From: Flavobacterium aeripolare
GTDB lineage: Bacteria > Bacteroidota > Bacteroidia > Flavobacteriales > Flavobacteriaceae
Reading direction: 5' to 3'
DNA length: 64,000 bases
NCBI RefSeq assembly: GCF_013294025.1
Contig: NZ_JABSNL010000013.1
Span: 62,001 to 126,000 of the forward strand
The notes beneath the pieces were generated by a model. It did not search any database. It had not been told where the DNA came from and saw nothing but the letters and a program-made list of their open reading frames with translations. Shown in pieces: positions 24,770 through 33,032 of the stretch (position 1 is its first letter; the number at the start of each line of letters is the position of its first letter). The position numbers and the translations under genes were made by a program.

Positions 24770-26539
24770 TTATTTCTCAGCTATCCAAGCGTCGATTTTT
24801 TTCTCTAATAATGCCAGTGGCATGACTCCAGATGCTAACACTTTCTCGTGGAATTTTTTAATGTCAAATTGGGTTCCCATTTTGTCTTGTGCTCTTTTGC
24901 GCAGTTCCATGATTTTTAATTGCCCTATTTTATACGACAACGCCTGCCCCGGAATCGCCATATAGCGTTCGATCTCCGTAGTAATGCTAGCTGCGCTTTC
25001 GGCTTCGTTGGCTAGTGAATACGCTATTGCTTGCTCTCTAGTCCAGCCTTTGCTATGCAATCCCGTGTCGACAACCAATCGTACCGCACGGTGCATTTCG
25101 TTTCCTAACATCCCAAAATACTGATACGGATCTTTATACAAGCCCAGTTCTTTCCCCAAGCTTTCGGTGTACAAGGCCCAACCTTCACCGTAGGCGCCAA
25201 ACCAGTTGTATTTTCTAAAATCAGGTAGGCTAGCGTTTTCTTGCTGTAGCGAAATCTGAAAGTGATGCCCCGGAATGGCTTCGTGTAAGAACAAATCTTC
25301 GTCTCCATAGCTATTGTATTCCTTCACATCTGGAATAGGTACATAAAATATCCCCGGACGTGTTCCATCGGTTGTGCCTGGACTGTATTCAGCACTGGCT
25401 GTTTGTTCTCGAAAGGCTTCTGTTCTTCGAATCTCAAATTTGGTTTTTGGCTGTAGTGAAAACAAGCGATCTACATTGGGTTTGATTACACTGTAGATGC
25501 GCTCAAAATTGGCGATGACTTCTTCGGGTTTTCTGAAGGGTTTTAGTTCGGGTTTGTTTCTTACGTAGTCAAAGAATTCGAGTAACGTTCCCTTGAAACC
25601 TACCTGCGTTTTTACTTTTTCCATCTCGCTGTTCAAGCGTGCCACTTCGCTTAGTCCTAACTGATGAATTGCCTCAGGAGTCATGCTCGTCGTCGTCCAT
25701 TGTTTGACATAAACAGCATACAAGTCTTTTCCAAAAGGCAAACTACCGATACCACTTGTCGCGCGGGAGGCTGGCAAGTAGTCGTTTTTAATGAATTCGG
25801 CCATTTTCTTGTATTGCGGAACCAACTTATCGTTGATCGTAGCGGTGTATTTTTCGGTTAGCTCTTTTTTAGTAGCGTCTGAAAAATCTGCGGGCATGAT
25901 TTTAATCGCCGAATAAAACAAATTGTCGGTGACATTAGCGGTGGGCATGTTAGCAAACTGCGGCAGGAGTTTTTCGGTTAACGCCTTAGGTAAAACCGCT
26001 CCTTTTGCCATTCCTTTTTTCATATACACCATCGCCGAATCAATCCAAACACTATACAAGTCCATTCTCTTTAAGAAATTAGTATAGTCTTTCTCGGTTT
26101 TAAAAGGTTGGCCACTGCTTCCTCCAGCATATTGTCCCATGGTTAAATGCGTGCCCCAAAACTGATGTATCGGAATTAAATTGGTGGGTTGCTGCAATAA
26201 TTCCTTACCTACCGTTACTTCCCATTTTATGATTTCGTAACTATTCAATTCCTCTGCCGATAATTCTTTCTGGTCTACACTAGCAATCGTTTTTTGATAT
26301 TTGTCAAAAAAAGCCAACTGTGATTTGCGATAGCCATCGGTCATTTCAAACTGCAATTGGTCGTTGTATTGGTTTTGTCCGTTTTGTGTCGCGCTCAAAG
26401 GATCGAGTGCGTTTTTATCATCAAAATAATGGGTGGTGATGGCCGTAAAGTCGGTGGTTTTTGCACTGTCTTCTTTTTTGCAACTGCTACTAAGCAAGCA
26501 AACTGCGGTTCCTAAAATCAGAAGCTTTGGTGTTTTCAT
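24770..26539 (-). CDS. DUF885 family lipoprotein (putative metallopeptidase)
   Basis: A 589-residue exported protein. The signal peptide ends in the lipobox LLSSSC (Cys20), so it is likely anchored to a membrane facing the periplasm. The DUF885 domain covers most of the rest. Its hallmark HEAIPGHHFQ (around residues 418-427) is a zinc-peptidase-like HExxxxH motif, followed by YGEGWALYTESLG and later MHRAVRLVVDTG, all characteristic. Family members are assumed to be peptidases, but substrates are largely unknown. The cytochrome-like lipoprotein gene lies 67 bases upstream on the same strand and may be cotranscribed. Confidence 0.88.
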   Translation of the reverse strand: MKTPKLLILGTAVCLLSSSCKKEDSAKTTDFTAITTHYFDDKNALDPLSATQNGQNQYNDQLQFEMTDGYRKSQLAFFDKYQKTIASVDQKELSAEELNSYEIIKWEVTVGKELLQQPTNLIPIHQFWGTHLTMGQYAGGSSGQPFKTEKDYTNFLKRMDLYSVWIDSAMVYMKKGMAKGAVLPKALTEKLLPQFANMPTANVTDNLFYSAIKIMPADFSDATKKELTEKYTATINDKLVPQYKKMAEFIKNDYLPASRATSGIGSLPFGKDLYAVYVKQWTTTSMTPEAIHQLGLSEVARLNSEMEKVKTQVGFKGTLLEFFDYVRNKPELKPFRKPEEVIANFERIYSVIKPNVDRLFSLQPKTKFEIRRTEAFREQTASAEYSPGTTDGTRPGIFYVPIPDVKEYNSYGDEDLFLHEAIPGHHFQISLQQENASLPDFRKYNWFGAYGEGWALYTESLGKELGLYKDPYQYFGMLGNEMHRAVRLVVDTGLHSKGWTREQAIAYSLANEAESAASITTEIERYMAIPGQALSYKIGQLKIMELRKRAQDKMGTQFDIKKFHEKVLASGVMPLALLEKKIDAWIAEK

Positions 26540-26606
26540 ATCATGTGGTTTTAAGTTGGTTTCTTTTTCGAATAATAGCTTTCTAATGCTACTTCCTATG
26601 GTTATT

Positions 26607-27467
26607 TTAATTTGATTTTATTTTATGCTTGGCCATATACTCGAGGTAATAAACGATTTGGTCAATGTCTTTAGGGGTGATCGTAGTTAGCATGGGCATT
26701 TTTACATCGTTTCTAAACGACGCCGGATGTTGAATGAATTGTTTCAACTGTGCTTTGTTCCAGTATTCGGTGACACTTTTAGGGTAATTTAATTCGGGTC
26801 CCATGCTGCCGCCTATTTTATTTATGGCGTGGCAGGTCACACAGTTTTTAGTAAATAAAGCAAAGCCAGCTTGGGCCTTAGGATCGTTTTTTGGAGCGAG
26901 CAGGGCAATGTTTTCGCTATTGTTTACAAGATGGATTTTAACCAAATTATATGGCCATTTGTAGTCAGAAGCAGTGGAAGCAACGCCTTCATAAATGAGA
27001 TAAAAAGGTGCGGCTTTCATTTGGTGTCCATCCTTTACAATCGCTGACCATAATTGGCCCTTTGGAGCATCAACATCGCTTACGGCAACATACGCCTTAG
27101 AATTCATGATTTTTTGCAAAGGCATCATGGGTTTGTAGCCATCGATACATTCAAATACGATTTGGTACGCTGTAGGGTCGATTGTTTTAATAGCGGTATA
27201 GTTAGCAAGTAAGCTAGATAAAGCAAACGCCTGGTATCTTTTTACGCTGTGGTAAACAGGATCATCTTGCACGGTGACTAAACGGGTCTCTTTTAACAAG
27301 CCTTCTTGCTGTAAAGCTAGTAAATCGATCGTCATAGTATCAGTAGGCTTTTTTGCACTAGCAGTAGTAGTGTTTTTGGGAACGATTTGCTGCTGCTTTC
27401 CCTGCTGCTGGCAGCTCGCTAGCGTGAGGAATAAAAGGGCGACCAATTTTAAATAGGATTTTTGCAT
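26607..27467 (-). CDS. Cytochrome c lipoprotein with sulfite-oxidase-like N-terminal part
   Basis: The chosen ATG at 27467 gives 286 residues and a proper signal peptide MQKSYLKLVALLFLTLASC (lipobox LASC); the frame runs further upstream but that part has no export logic. The C-terminal 90 residues form a class I cytochrome c. The haem motif is CVTCH in KNCVTCHAINKIGGSMGPEL, and the distal methionine is probably in VKMPMLTTITPKDI. The central part (ECIDGYKPMMPLQKI to APFYLIYEG) resembles the substrate-loop region of molybdopterin sulfite-oxidase-like proteins without the cofactor motifs. A periplasmic electron-transfer role is inferred; the partner is unknown. It is upstream of the DUF885 gene on the same strand. 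Confidence 0.8.
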   Translation of the reverse strand: MQKSYLKLVALLFLTLASCQQQGKQQQIVPKNTTTASAKKPTDTMTIDLLALQQEGLLKETRLVTVQDDPVYHSVKRYQAFALSSLLANYTAIKTIDPTAYQIVFECIDGYKPMMPLQKIMNSKAYVAVSDVDAPKGQLWSAIVKDGHQMKAAPFYLIYEGVASTASDYKWPYNLVKIHLVNNSENIALLAPKNDPKAQAGFALFTKNCVTCHAINKIGGSMGPELNYPKSVTEYWNKAQLKQFIQHPASFRNDVKMPMLTTITPKDIDQIVYYLEYMAKHKIKSN

Positions 27468-27594
27468 TTTGTTTTCGAATAAAAAAAAGACAACAAGAAG
27501 TAGCGGTCTCCATAACGGACTACTCAAAATTAGGTAAAAATAGTGTAGCAACGGTGCGCTGGGTTGTTAATATACGGCTATTGGCTGCAGCCAA

Positions 27595-27631
27595 ATAAAA
27601 AATTCCATCCCGATAAGATCAAGATGGAATT
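27595..27631 (-). terminator. Terminator of the NTF2-like gene
   Basis: AATTCCATC (27601-27609) pairs with GATGGAATT (27623-27631). On the minus strand a U-rich run follows. Next to it lies a perfect 14-bp palindrome, TTGGCTGCAGCCAA (27581-27594). Confidence 0.75.
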
Positions 27632-27678
27632 GTAAATAGTGTTGTATGTTGCTTGTGGTAGTAAAGCAAGAGTTACAG

Positions 27679-28041
27679 TTAACCGTGGTACACTCTTGAA
27701 GCGACAATTTTGTCTTCTCTAATGTCTAGTACTTCTGCTACTGCTACATCAGCTTCATTGTCTGCCGTTCTAATGTATTCCATAAAAACGCGGTCGCCAT
27801 TTGCAGTAAGCGTCTTTAGTTTGTACTGTAAACTAGGGATTTTCTCAAATGCATCTTGCCACCAAGCACGCATCGCGTCTTTACCGCTAATGAAACCATC
27901 CGTTTCTGGCTGTGCAATTTTTAATTTCGGACTAAAATGTTGGGCATCGTCGTCATAAAGCGATAATAATTTTTCTAGTTCCTTGCTGTTGAAGGTTTCG
28001 ATCCACTTAAAAGCAATCGATTGTAATTTTTCTGGGGTCAT
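27679..28041 (-). CDS. NTF2-like (SnoaL) small alpha/beta-barrel protein
   Basis: The 120-residue protein has the cone-shaped NTF2/SnoaL fold pattern. An N-terminal helix carries FKWIETFNSKELEKLLSLYDDDAQHF. A segment with GKDAMRAWWQDAFEKIP follows, then alternating beta strands (YKLKTLTANGDRVFMEYIRT and VAVAEVLDIREDKI). No catalytic residues can be named; the family includes isomerases, binding proteins and stress proteins. It has no signal peptide. It is flanked by terminators on both sides, so it appears to be monocistronic. Confidence 0.78.
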   Translation of the reverse strand: MTPEKLQSIAFKWIETFNSKELEKLLSLYDDDAQHFSPKLKIAQPETDGFISGKDAMRAWWQDAFEKIPSLQYKLKTLTANGDRVFMEYIRTADNEADVAVAEVLDIREDKIVASRVYHG

Positions 28042-28057
28042 GGGGGAGGGGCGTTAT

Positions 28058-28093
28058 AAAAAAAAATCCTAGTCACGAATGAAAAGGATTTTT
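28058..28093 (-). terminator. Terminator of rluB
   Basis: AAAAATCCT (28062-28070) pairs with AGGATTTTT (28085-28093), with a 14-base loop. The A run before the stem gives a U tract on the minus strand. Confidence 0.8.
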
Positions 28094-28123
28094 CTAATTA
28101 GGTTTTGTCTTTAAAGGCGGTGA

Positions 28124-29032
28124 TTAAACGTTCTTTAAATTGATGATTTCTTGTTCAGTAAGCAATCTCCAGTTTCCTCTTGGTAAGTTTTTCTTAGTCA
28201 AACCTGCAAAAGAGACTCTGTCAATACGCAATACATCATAGCTGAAGTTTTCAAATATCGAACGTACAACCTTAACGTTTGCTGATCTTAATTTCAATCC
28301 TATTTCGCTTTTAGCTTCTCCTTCGATATAGCTAATGTCTTCTACAAATACACGGTGTCCGTCAAGAACTAGTCCTTTGTTGATTTTTTCTAAATCTTCA
28401 AATTTCAAGTTTTTATCTAGTGATACGTGGTAGATCTTAGATGATTTGTTAGTAGGTAATGTAAATTTACGAATCATGTCAGTATCATTGGTAAACAATA
28501 ATAAACCCGTCGTATTTTTATCCATTCTTCCTACAGCACCAATTTTGGCAGTCGTAGAACCTTTAACCAACTCTAATACGTTACGAAATTCTTGACCTTC
28601 GTCAAATGCTGTCGTAAAGTTTTTAGGTTTGTTTAGTAAGATGTAGACTTTTTTCTCTGGAGTCAATGTCGCTCCGTCAAAGTTTACAACATCACCTGGT
28701 TTTACCATGTATCCCATTTCGGTTACAGGAATTCCGTTTACTTTTACTGTCCCTGATGTAATATAAATATCAGCATCACGACGCGAGCAAGCACCAGAAT
28801 TTGCAATATATTTATTCAAACGAATTTCGTCTTTTACCTTAGGTCTTTTTGGCGCTTGATTTGGTTTTTTCTCAACCTTATCAGTAGCAACTTCGGCTAC
28901 TTTAGTGTTAACTTTCACTTTCTTTGGCCCTTGAGCGCGCTTCTGCATCGCAGGTTTTGGCTTATTTGAATGTGGTCGTGAGCTATTTGCTCTCCCGCCA
29001 CCACTCTTATTATTGCCTTCCTTGTTATTCAT
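28124..29032 (-). CDS. rluB: RluB-type 23S rRNA pseudouridine synthase
   Basis: This RsuA/RluB-family enzyme isomerises a uridine in 23S rRNA. ATG 29032 is preferred over the upstream in-frame start: MNNKEGNNKSGGG begins the low-complexity Lys/Asn/Pro-rich N-terminal extension that is normal in Bacteroidota. It is followed by an S4 domain (IRLNKYIANSGACSRRDADI) and the catalytic domain with GAVGRMDKNTTGLLLFTND, where the Asp in GRMD is the nucleophile. The end, RVSFAGLTKKNLPRGNWRLL, is typical. A good promoter (29051-29081) and a terminator mark it as a single-gene unit. Confidence 0.94.
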   Translation of the reverse strand: MNNKEGNNKSGGGRANSSRPHSNKPKPAMQKRAQGPKKVKVNTKVAEVATDKVEKKPNQAPKRPKVKDEIRLNKYIANSGACSRRDADIYITSGTVKVNGIPVTEMGYMVKPGDVVNFDGATLTPEKKVYILLNKPKNFTTAFDEGQEFRNVLELVKGSTTAKIGAVGRMDKNTTGLLLFTNDTDMIRKFTLPTNKSSKIYHVSLDKNLKFEDLEKINKGLVLDGHRVFVEDISYIEGEAKSEIGLKLRSANVKVVRSIFENFSYDVLRIDRVSFAGLTKKNLPRGNWRLLTEQEIINLKNV

Positions 29033-29050
29033 AATAATCAATAATTTGCG

Positions 29051-29081
29051 CAAAGATAGTATTTATATAATTGGCAATCAA
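29051..29081 (-). promoter_or_regulatory. Promoter of rluB
   Basis: On the minus strand TTG (29081-29079), a 20-base spacer and TATCTTTG (29058-29051) match the Bacteroidota consensus. The start codon is 18 bases downstream, consistent with a very short leader. Confidence 0.8.
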
Positions 29082-29147
29082 TAACTACTAATTAAAATGC
29101 TAAAACGTTAACCTAGAGGGCTATTAAATAAGTAACCGTGTTTTTTT

Positions 29148-29229
29148 AGGAGCTGTTTCCTGTTTTCCGCTATATCTTTTACTTTTTAAAGAAAAAAGTA
29201 AAAGGATGCCGCTGCAACCAGGGCTAGCC
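29148..29229. repeat. Interspersed repeat-like element with palindromic core
   Basis: The element runs from aggagctgtttcctg through a hairpin (CTTTTACTTTTT at 29176-29187, AAAAAGTAAAAG at 29193-29204) to ccgctgcaaccagggctag. From memory, this layout recurs in intergenic regions of Flavobacterium genomes; no search was made. It lies between rluB and ubiA, does not code, and has only this one copy in the window. Confidence 0.5.
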
Positions 29230-29261
29230 ATACGAGAATAATAGTGTTGAAAAAGAAGTGA

Positions 29262-30224
29262 CTACGAAATCATTAACAGTAATTTCTTGCCATTCCACAA
29301 TACTGCTGGATTAATCAGCACAATGCAAAATACACCCGCTACAATCAAAAATTTTAATACGTTGTGCAATAGTAAGTACTGTGCTTTGCTGCTAGCGCGC
29401 CATAAATAAAGCGAGAACAGAATCAAGATGATAAAGCAGCTGTAGAAATAAATATCCATATAGCCCACATCATAAACGTCGATCAATACATAAACAGGAA
29501 CGATGGTAAGCAAGATAAGGCTAGTGATGATTTTTTTAGATACGGCTTCACAATAACGTATTGGGATGGTTTGGTAATTGTTAGCCAAGTCTCCTTTTAA
29601 ATTCTCTAAGTCCTTGATCATTTCTCTAATCAATAACAACAGGAATAAAAAGCTAGCATGTGCAAAAATCACCGCAAAATGTCCCTTGTAATTCTCGATT
29701 TCTTCAAAACTCAGATTGTTATAATAGTGCAACAAAATAGCAAAAAACGGAAGTATAGCCATAACAGCTGCCGTTAAGTTGCCTACCACAGGGTATTTCT
29801 TGATTTTGTGTGAGTAAAACCAAATCATAAAAATATAGGCCGAGAAAAATAGGAACGCCTGCCACGATGCCCAGAGTGCTAGTAAGGCGGCAACAAAATT
29901 CAAAGCAAAATACACTTTTAGTTTGGTTGACTGTCGTACTAAGCGATCCAGCATGGATTTGTTAGGGCGGTTGATTAAATCCTTTTGGCTGTCGTAAAAA
30001 TTATTGATAATGTATCCCGAAGCAATAGTAATCGCTGAGGCAAAAACAAGTAGAAATAAATTGAAGTCTAATAAAATAGCAATGGCACGCTTCTCTGGAG
30101 CAAGAATAAAAATAGCCGATAAGTATTGTGCTAGTATGATAATTGGAATGTTGTATCCTCTAATGACTGAGAATAAACTAATTACTTTTTTTAAAAAAAG
30201 CTTACGCTTTCTACTTAATGCCAT
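29262..30224 (-). CDS. UbiA family prenyltransferase
   Basis: An intramembrane prenyltransferase of 320 residues from the chosen ATG 30224 (the frame extends 10 residues further). About eight or nine hydrophobic helices are visible. The first aspartate-rich motif is NNFYDSQKDLINRPNKS and the second is KDLENLKGDLANNYQTIPI, binding the prenyl diphosphate through magnesium. It lies downstream of mevalonate kinase on the same strand, which fits an isoprenoid-consuming enzyme. The acceptor (quinone ring, haem, glycerol phosphate or other) cannot be read from sequence. A 32-base hairpin stands between the two genes. Confidence 0.88.
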   Translation of the reverse strand: MALSRKRKLFLKKVISLFSVIRGYNIPIIILAQYLSAIFILAPEKRAIAILLDFNLFLLVFASAITIASGYIINNFYDSQKDLINRPNKSMLDRLVRQSTKLKVYFALNFVAALLALWASWQAFLFFSAYIFMIWFYSHKIKKYPVVGNLTAAVMAILPFFAILLHYYNNLSFEEIENYKGHFAVIFAHASFLFLLLLIREMIKDLENLKGDLANNYQTIPIRYCEAVSKKIITSLILLTIVPVYVLIDVYDVGYMDIYFYSCFIILILFSLYLWRASSKAQYLLLHNVLKFLIVAGVFCIVLINPAVLWNGKKLLLMIS

Positions 30225-30239
30225 ATATTTTAAAATAAT

Positions 30240-30271
30240 AAAGCTTAAAATCACGAGGAATTTTAAGCTTT
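30240..30271 (-). terminator. Hairpin between the mevalonate kinase and ubiA genes
   Basis: AAAGCTTAAAA (30240-30250) pairs with TTTTAAGCTTT (30261-30271). On the minus strand it is followed by a mixed U/A tract only, so it may terminate weakly or act as an attenuator or mRNA processing/stability stem. Confidence 0.5.
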
Positions 30272-30292
30272 AAATTTATGTGTTATGCTTGA

Positions 30293-31231
30293 TTAAAACT
30301 GATAAACAACTTCAAGTTTGTAGTCATTCAAAGATGCTTTTGCACGTTCTAGATCTTCTGTGAAGCCTAGAATGTAACCACCACCACCAGAGCCACAAAG
30401 TTTTAAGTAATAATCATTTGTGTCAATTCCTTTTTGCCAAATGGCGTGAAATTGTTCTGGAATCATTGGTTTAAAATGACTTAAAACAACCTTAGATAAT
30501 TTTTTAGTATTGCTAAACAACGACTTCATGTCTCCACCTAAGAAGTTTTCTACACAAGCATCGGTATGTTTTACAAACTGATTTTTTAACATCGTACGAA
30601 ACCCTTTGTCTTTTAAGTTTTCCATGAAGATGCTTACCATAGGTGCTGTTTCCCCTACGATACCTGAATCAATTAAGAACACGGCTCCTTTTCCATCAAA
30701 ACTCTGATTCGGAATACCGGTTGCTTCAATATTATCCTTAGAATTAATCAAGATCGGAATGCTTAAATAGCTATTCAAAGGATCTAAACCAGAACTTTTA
30801 CCATGGAAAAAACTTTCCATTTGCGAAAAGATGGTTTTTAATTCTAATAGTTTTTCTCTCGTTAGATTTTCTAAAACCGTGATTTTGTCTTGAGCGTATT
30901 TATCATAAATAGCCGCGACCAATGCGCCGCTACTTCCTACACCATATCCTTGTGGGATACTAGAGTCAAAGTACATGCCGGTAGCGATATCACTTTTTAA
31001 AGTAGCTAAATCAAAAGCGACCAATTGGGGTTGCTCTGTTTGTAGCGTTTCAAGGTAGTTTGCAAAACGATTCAAACTCGCATTAGAAGCAATCGCTTCG
31101 GCAGAGGGGTTTTCGTCGGTTTTTAAAGCACCATTGTAAAAATTATAGGGAATAGATAATCCCTTAGAGTCACGAATAATTCCGTATTCTCCAAAGAGTA
31201 ATATTTTTGAGTAAAATAAAGGTCCTTTCAT
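30293..31231 (-). CDS. GHMP kinase, probable mevalonate kinase
   Basis: A 312-residue GHMP kinase. The N-terminus SKILLFGEYGIIRDSKGLSI is the mevalonate-kinase-type substrate-entry strand. The ATP loop is PQGYGVGSSGALVAAI near residues 93-108, and motif 3 is LCGSGGGGYILGF near 280-292. It would phosphorylate mevalonate in the cytosol, feeding the diphosphomevalonate decarboxylase encoded 600 bases upstream on the same strand. The short N-terminal part and the absence of phosphomevalonate kinase nearby leave some doubt over which GHMP step it performs. The operon appears interrupted by a toxin-antitoxin pair. Confidence 0.85.
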   Translation of the reverse strand: MKGPLFYSKILLFGEYGIIRDSKGLSIPYNFYNGALKTDENPSAEAIASNASLNRFANYLETLQTEQPQLVAFDLATLKSDIATGMYFDSSIPQGYGVGSSGALVAAIYDKYAQDKITVLENLTREKLLELKTIFSQMESFFHGKSSGLDPLNSYLSIPILINSKDNIEATGIPNQSFDGKGAVFLIDSGIVGETAPMVSIFMENLKDKGFRTMLKNQFVKHTDACVENFLGGDMKSLFSNTKKLSKVVLSHFKPMIPEQFHAIWQKGIDTNDYYLKLCGSGGGGYILGFTEDLERAKASLNDYKLEVVYQF

Positions 31232-31263
31232 ATTATTTTAAATTAACAATTTGGGGTTGGTAA

Positions 31264-31563
31264 TTATTCTATTTTTTTAATCTTATTTGAGTCTTGTCTT
31301 GTATCGAAAAGAGAAATAACAACTACTGAGTCATCATCAAACGAATAATACAAAATGGATTGTTTTGAAATCACACATTTTCTTATTTTCGAATTATGTT
31401 CTGATTTAGGAAACATTTCAGGTTTCCCTTGAAGTGCTTTCATGTTTTCTAATAACTTATCTGCCTGCTTTTCTCTCACTTTTACACTCCAAGATAATTC
31501 TAGGTAATCAAGTAAAGATTTAATGTTAAGCTTTGCTCTATCAGTGAGGACTAGCCTTCTCAT
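31264..31563 (-). CDS. ParE/RelE family toxin
   Basis: A 99-residue basic protein with the RelE/ParE fold pattern: LVLTDRAKLNIKSLLDYLE, a middle helix, GKPEMFPKSEHNSKIRKCVI and the terminal strand LYYSFDDDSVVVISLFDTRQ. It could be a ribosome-dependent nuclease or a gyrase inhibitor; the sequence does not decide between these. The antitoxin gene precedes it with an ATGA overlap, the usual order. The pair lies inside the mevalonate gene cluster in the same orientation. Confidence 0.88.
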   Translation of the reverse strand: MRRLVLTDRAKLNIKSLLDYLELSWSVKVREKQADKLLENMKALQGKPEMFPKSEHNSKIRKCVISKQSILYYSFDDDSVVVISLFDTRQDSNKIKKIE

Positions 31564-31784
31564 TTACTGAGATAGGGAGTTATAAACTCCTCAAAATCTG
31601 AAACTTTACCATCCGCAAATTCTTGTAATGATAATTTGATGTCGTTTTGCTGCTCCGGCGTCAACTCCTCCCAGAAATCTTTCTTGTCTTTAGTCAAAAG
31701 GGATTTTATAGACGCAATTATTGATTCGTCATTGGTTTGCAATAACTGCTCAATAATTTCTTGTTTTTCTAATTGAATATCCAT
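31560..31784 (-). CDS. Antitoxin of the ParE/RelE-type toxin
   Basis: A 74-residue acidic protein: MDIQLEKQEIIEQLLQTNDE, IKSLLTKDKKDFWEELTPEQ and a C-terminal QEFADGKVSDFEEF that should wrap the toxin. It overlaps the toxin gene by four bases. Such short antitoxins with a TPEQ...EGK-like tail are common in Bacteroidota beside ParE-like toxins. A weak -7-like TATCTTTA (complement of 31804-31811) lies 20 bases upstream, so the pair may have its own promoter in addition to read-through from mvaD. Confidence 0.85.
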   Translation of the reverse strand: MDIQLEKQEIIEQLLQTNDESIIASIKSLLTKDKKDFWEELTPEQQNDIKLSLQEFADGKVSDFEEFITPYLSK

Positions 31785-31817
31785 ACTTAGCGCTTTAATC
31801 TCCTAAAGATACGAAAA

Positions 31818-32921
31818 TTATAATAGGATTGCTCCATTTCCAATTTCATCACAAATGTACTGCCCATTTTGACAATAGCCAACTAATTCGTCTTTAATAA
31901 ATTGCAAAACTTTTTCGCTAACGTTTTCGGGGTATAATACATGCACATTTGCTCCTGCATCTAGGGTGAAACATACCGGTATTTTAGTTTCGTTTCTGAA
32001 TTTCCAAAGCGCATTGATGATCTGTAACGTATTTGGTTTCATCAAAATAAAATAAGGCATCGAAGTCATCATCATCGCATGCAATGTTAGCGCTTCACTT
32101 TCTACTACTTTAATGAAGGCGTCTAAATCCCCACTCTTAAAGATCGCTTTTAAAGCATCTAAATTTTCATGTGCTTGAGCAAAACGCCTCTCGGCATAAG
32201 GATGATTATGCATCAAATCATGACCTACCGTGCTTGAGACTTGCTTTTCGCCTTTGTCTACAAGTAAAATAGTGTCTTGGTAGTTCTTGAAGTTGGCGTG
32301 GATTTCGTTAGGGAATTCCACCCCAAATAAATCGGTACTGCCTGCGATATTTGTTTGGTTTCCCCAAACAACCACTTGCCCTTTGACACTTCTACAAGCG
32401 CTCCCTGATCCCAATCGGGCTAGAAACGAGGCTTTTTGATAAAAATACGCATCGGTCATTGCAGGATTAAGGGCTTTTTCTAAACTCATCAAGTTCATCG
32501 CTAAAGCTGCCATTCCTGACGCTGATGAAGCAATACCTGAACTATGCGGAAAAGTGTTTTGTGTGTCGATCGTAAAATGATACTCTTTTAAAAACGGAAG
32601 GTATACTTCGATTCTTTCTAAGAATTTCTTAATTTTTGGTTTAAAATCTTCTTTCGGTTGCCCTTCAAATAACAAATCAAATGAAAAATCCTCTGAACTT
32701 GCCTTGGACGATGTTGCAATATGCTTTTTGGCGAAAGCCAACTTAGTAATTGTTTTACAATTGTTCAAAGTAAAACTCACTGAGGGATTGGCAGGAATCT
32801 GGTTGTCTTTCTTTCCCCAGTACTTCACTAAGGCGATATTGCTAGGCGCGCTCCACTGGTATTCACCACTTTCTATAGTTTGAGAATAGGCCGCCGGGAT
32901 AAAGTCTTTTGCTGTTAACAT
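31818..32921 (-). CDS. mvaD: Diphosphomevalonate decarboxylase
   Basis: The 367-residue GHMP-superfamily enzyme catalyses the ATP-dependent decarboxylation of mevalonate 5-diphosphate to isopentenyl diphosphate. SAPSNIALVKYWGKKD near residues 24-39 is diagnostic. It is followed by NPSVSFTLN and the ATP loop SSGIASSASGMAALAM. GSACRSVKGQVVVWG near 192-206 and a terminal CFTLDAGANVHVLYP complete the family set. It starts close to a consensus promoter and leads a minus-strand group containing the toxin-antitoxin pair, mevalonate kinase and UbiA protein. It shows that this organism makes isoprenoids through mevalonate. Confidence 0.96.
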   Translation of the reverse strand: MLTAKDFIPAAYSQTIESGEYQWSAPSNIALVKYWGKKDNQIPANPSVSFTLNNCKTITKLAFAKKHIATSSKASSEDFSFDLLFEGQPKEDFKPKIKKFLERIEVYLPFLKEYHFTIDTQNTFPHSSGIASSASGMAALAMNLMSLEKALNPAMTDAYFYQKASFLARLGSGSACRSVKGQVVVWGNQTNIAGSTDLFGVEFPNEIHANFKNYQDTILLVDKGEKQVSSTVGHDLMHNHPYAERRFAQAHENLDALKAIFKSGDLDAFIKVVESEALTLHAMMMTSMPYFILMKPNTLQIINALWKFRNETKIPVCFTLDAGANVHVLYPENVSEKVLQFIKDELVGYCQNGQYICDEIGNGAILL

Positions 32922-32938
32922 GAATGGTAAAATTTTGG

Positions 32939-32968
32939 CAAAGATACTTTTTTTGGACTACACATCAA
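32939..32968 (-). promoter_or_regulatory. Promoter of mvaD
   Basis: On the minus strand TTG (32968-32966), a 19-base spacer and TATCTTTG (32946-32939). It lies back-to-back with the tspO promoter, with only eight bases between the two TTG boxes. Confidence 0.8.
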
Positions 32969-32976
32969 TTGGTTTA

Positions 32977-33010
32977 TTTGTCGAAAACTCTTGAATTTTC
33001 ATTAATTTTG
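32977..33010 (+). promoter_or_regulatory. Promoter of tspO
   Basis: TTTG (32977-32980), a 22-base spacer and TAATTTTG (33003-33010), with ATG 23 bases further on. It is divergent from the mvaD promoter. Confidence 0.7.
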
Positions 33011-33032
33011 GTTTCTTAAATAAATTAGAAAA

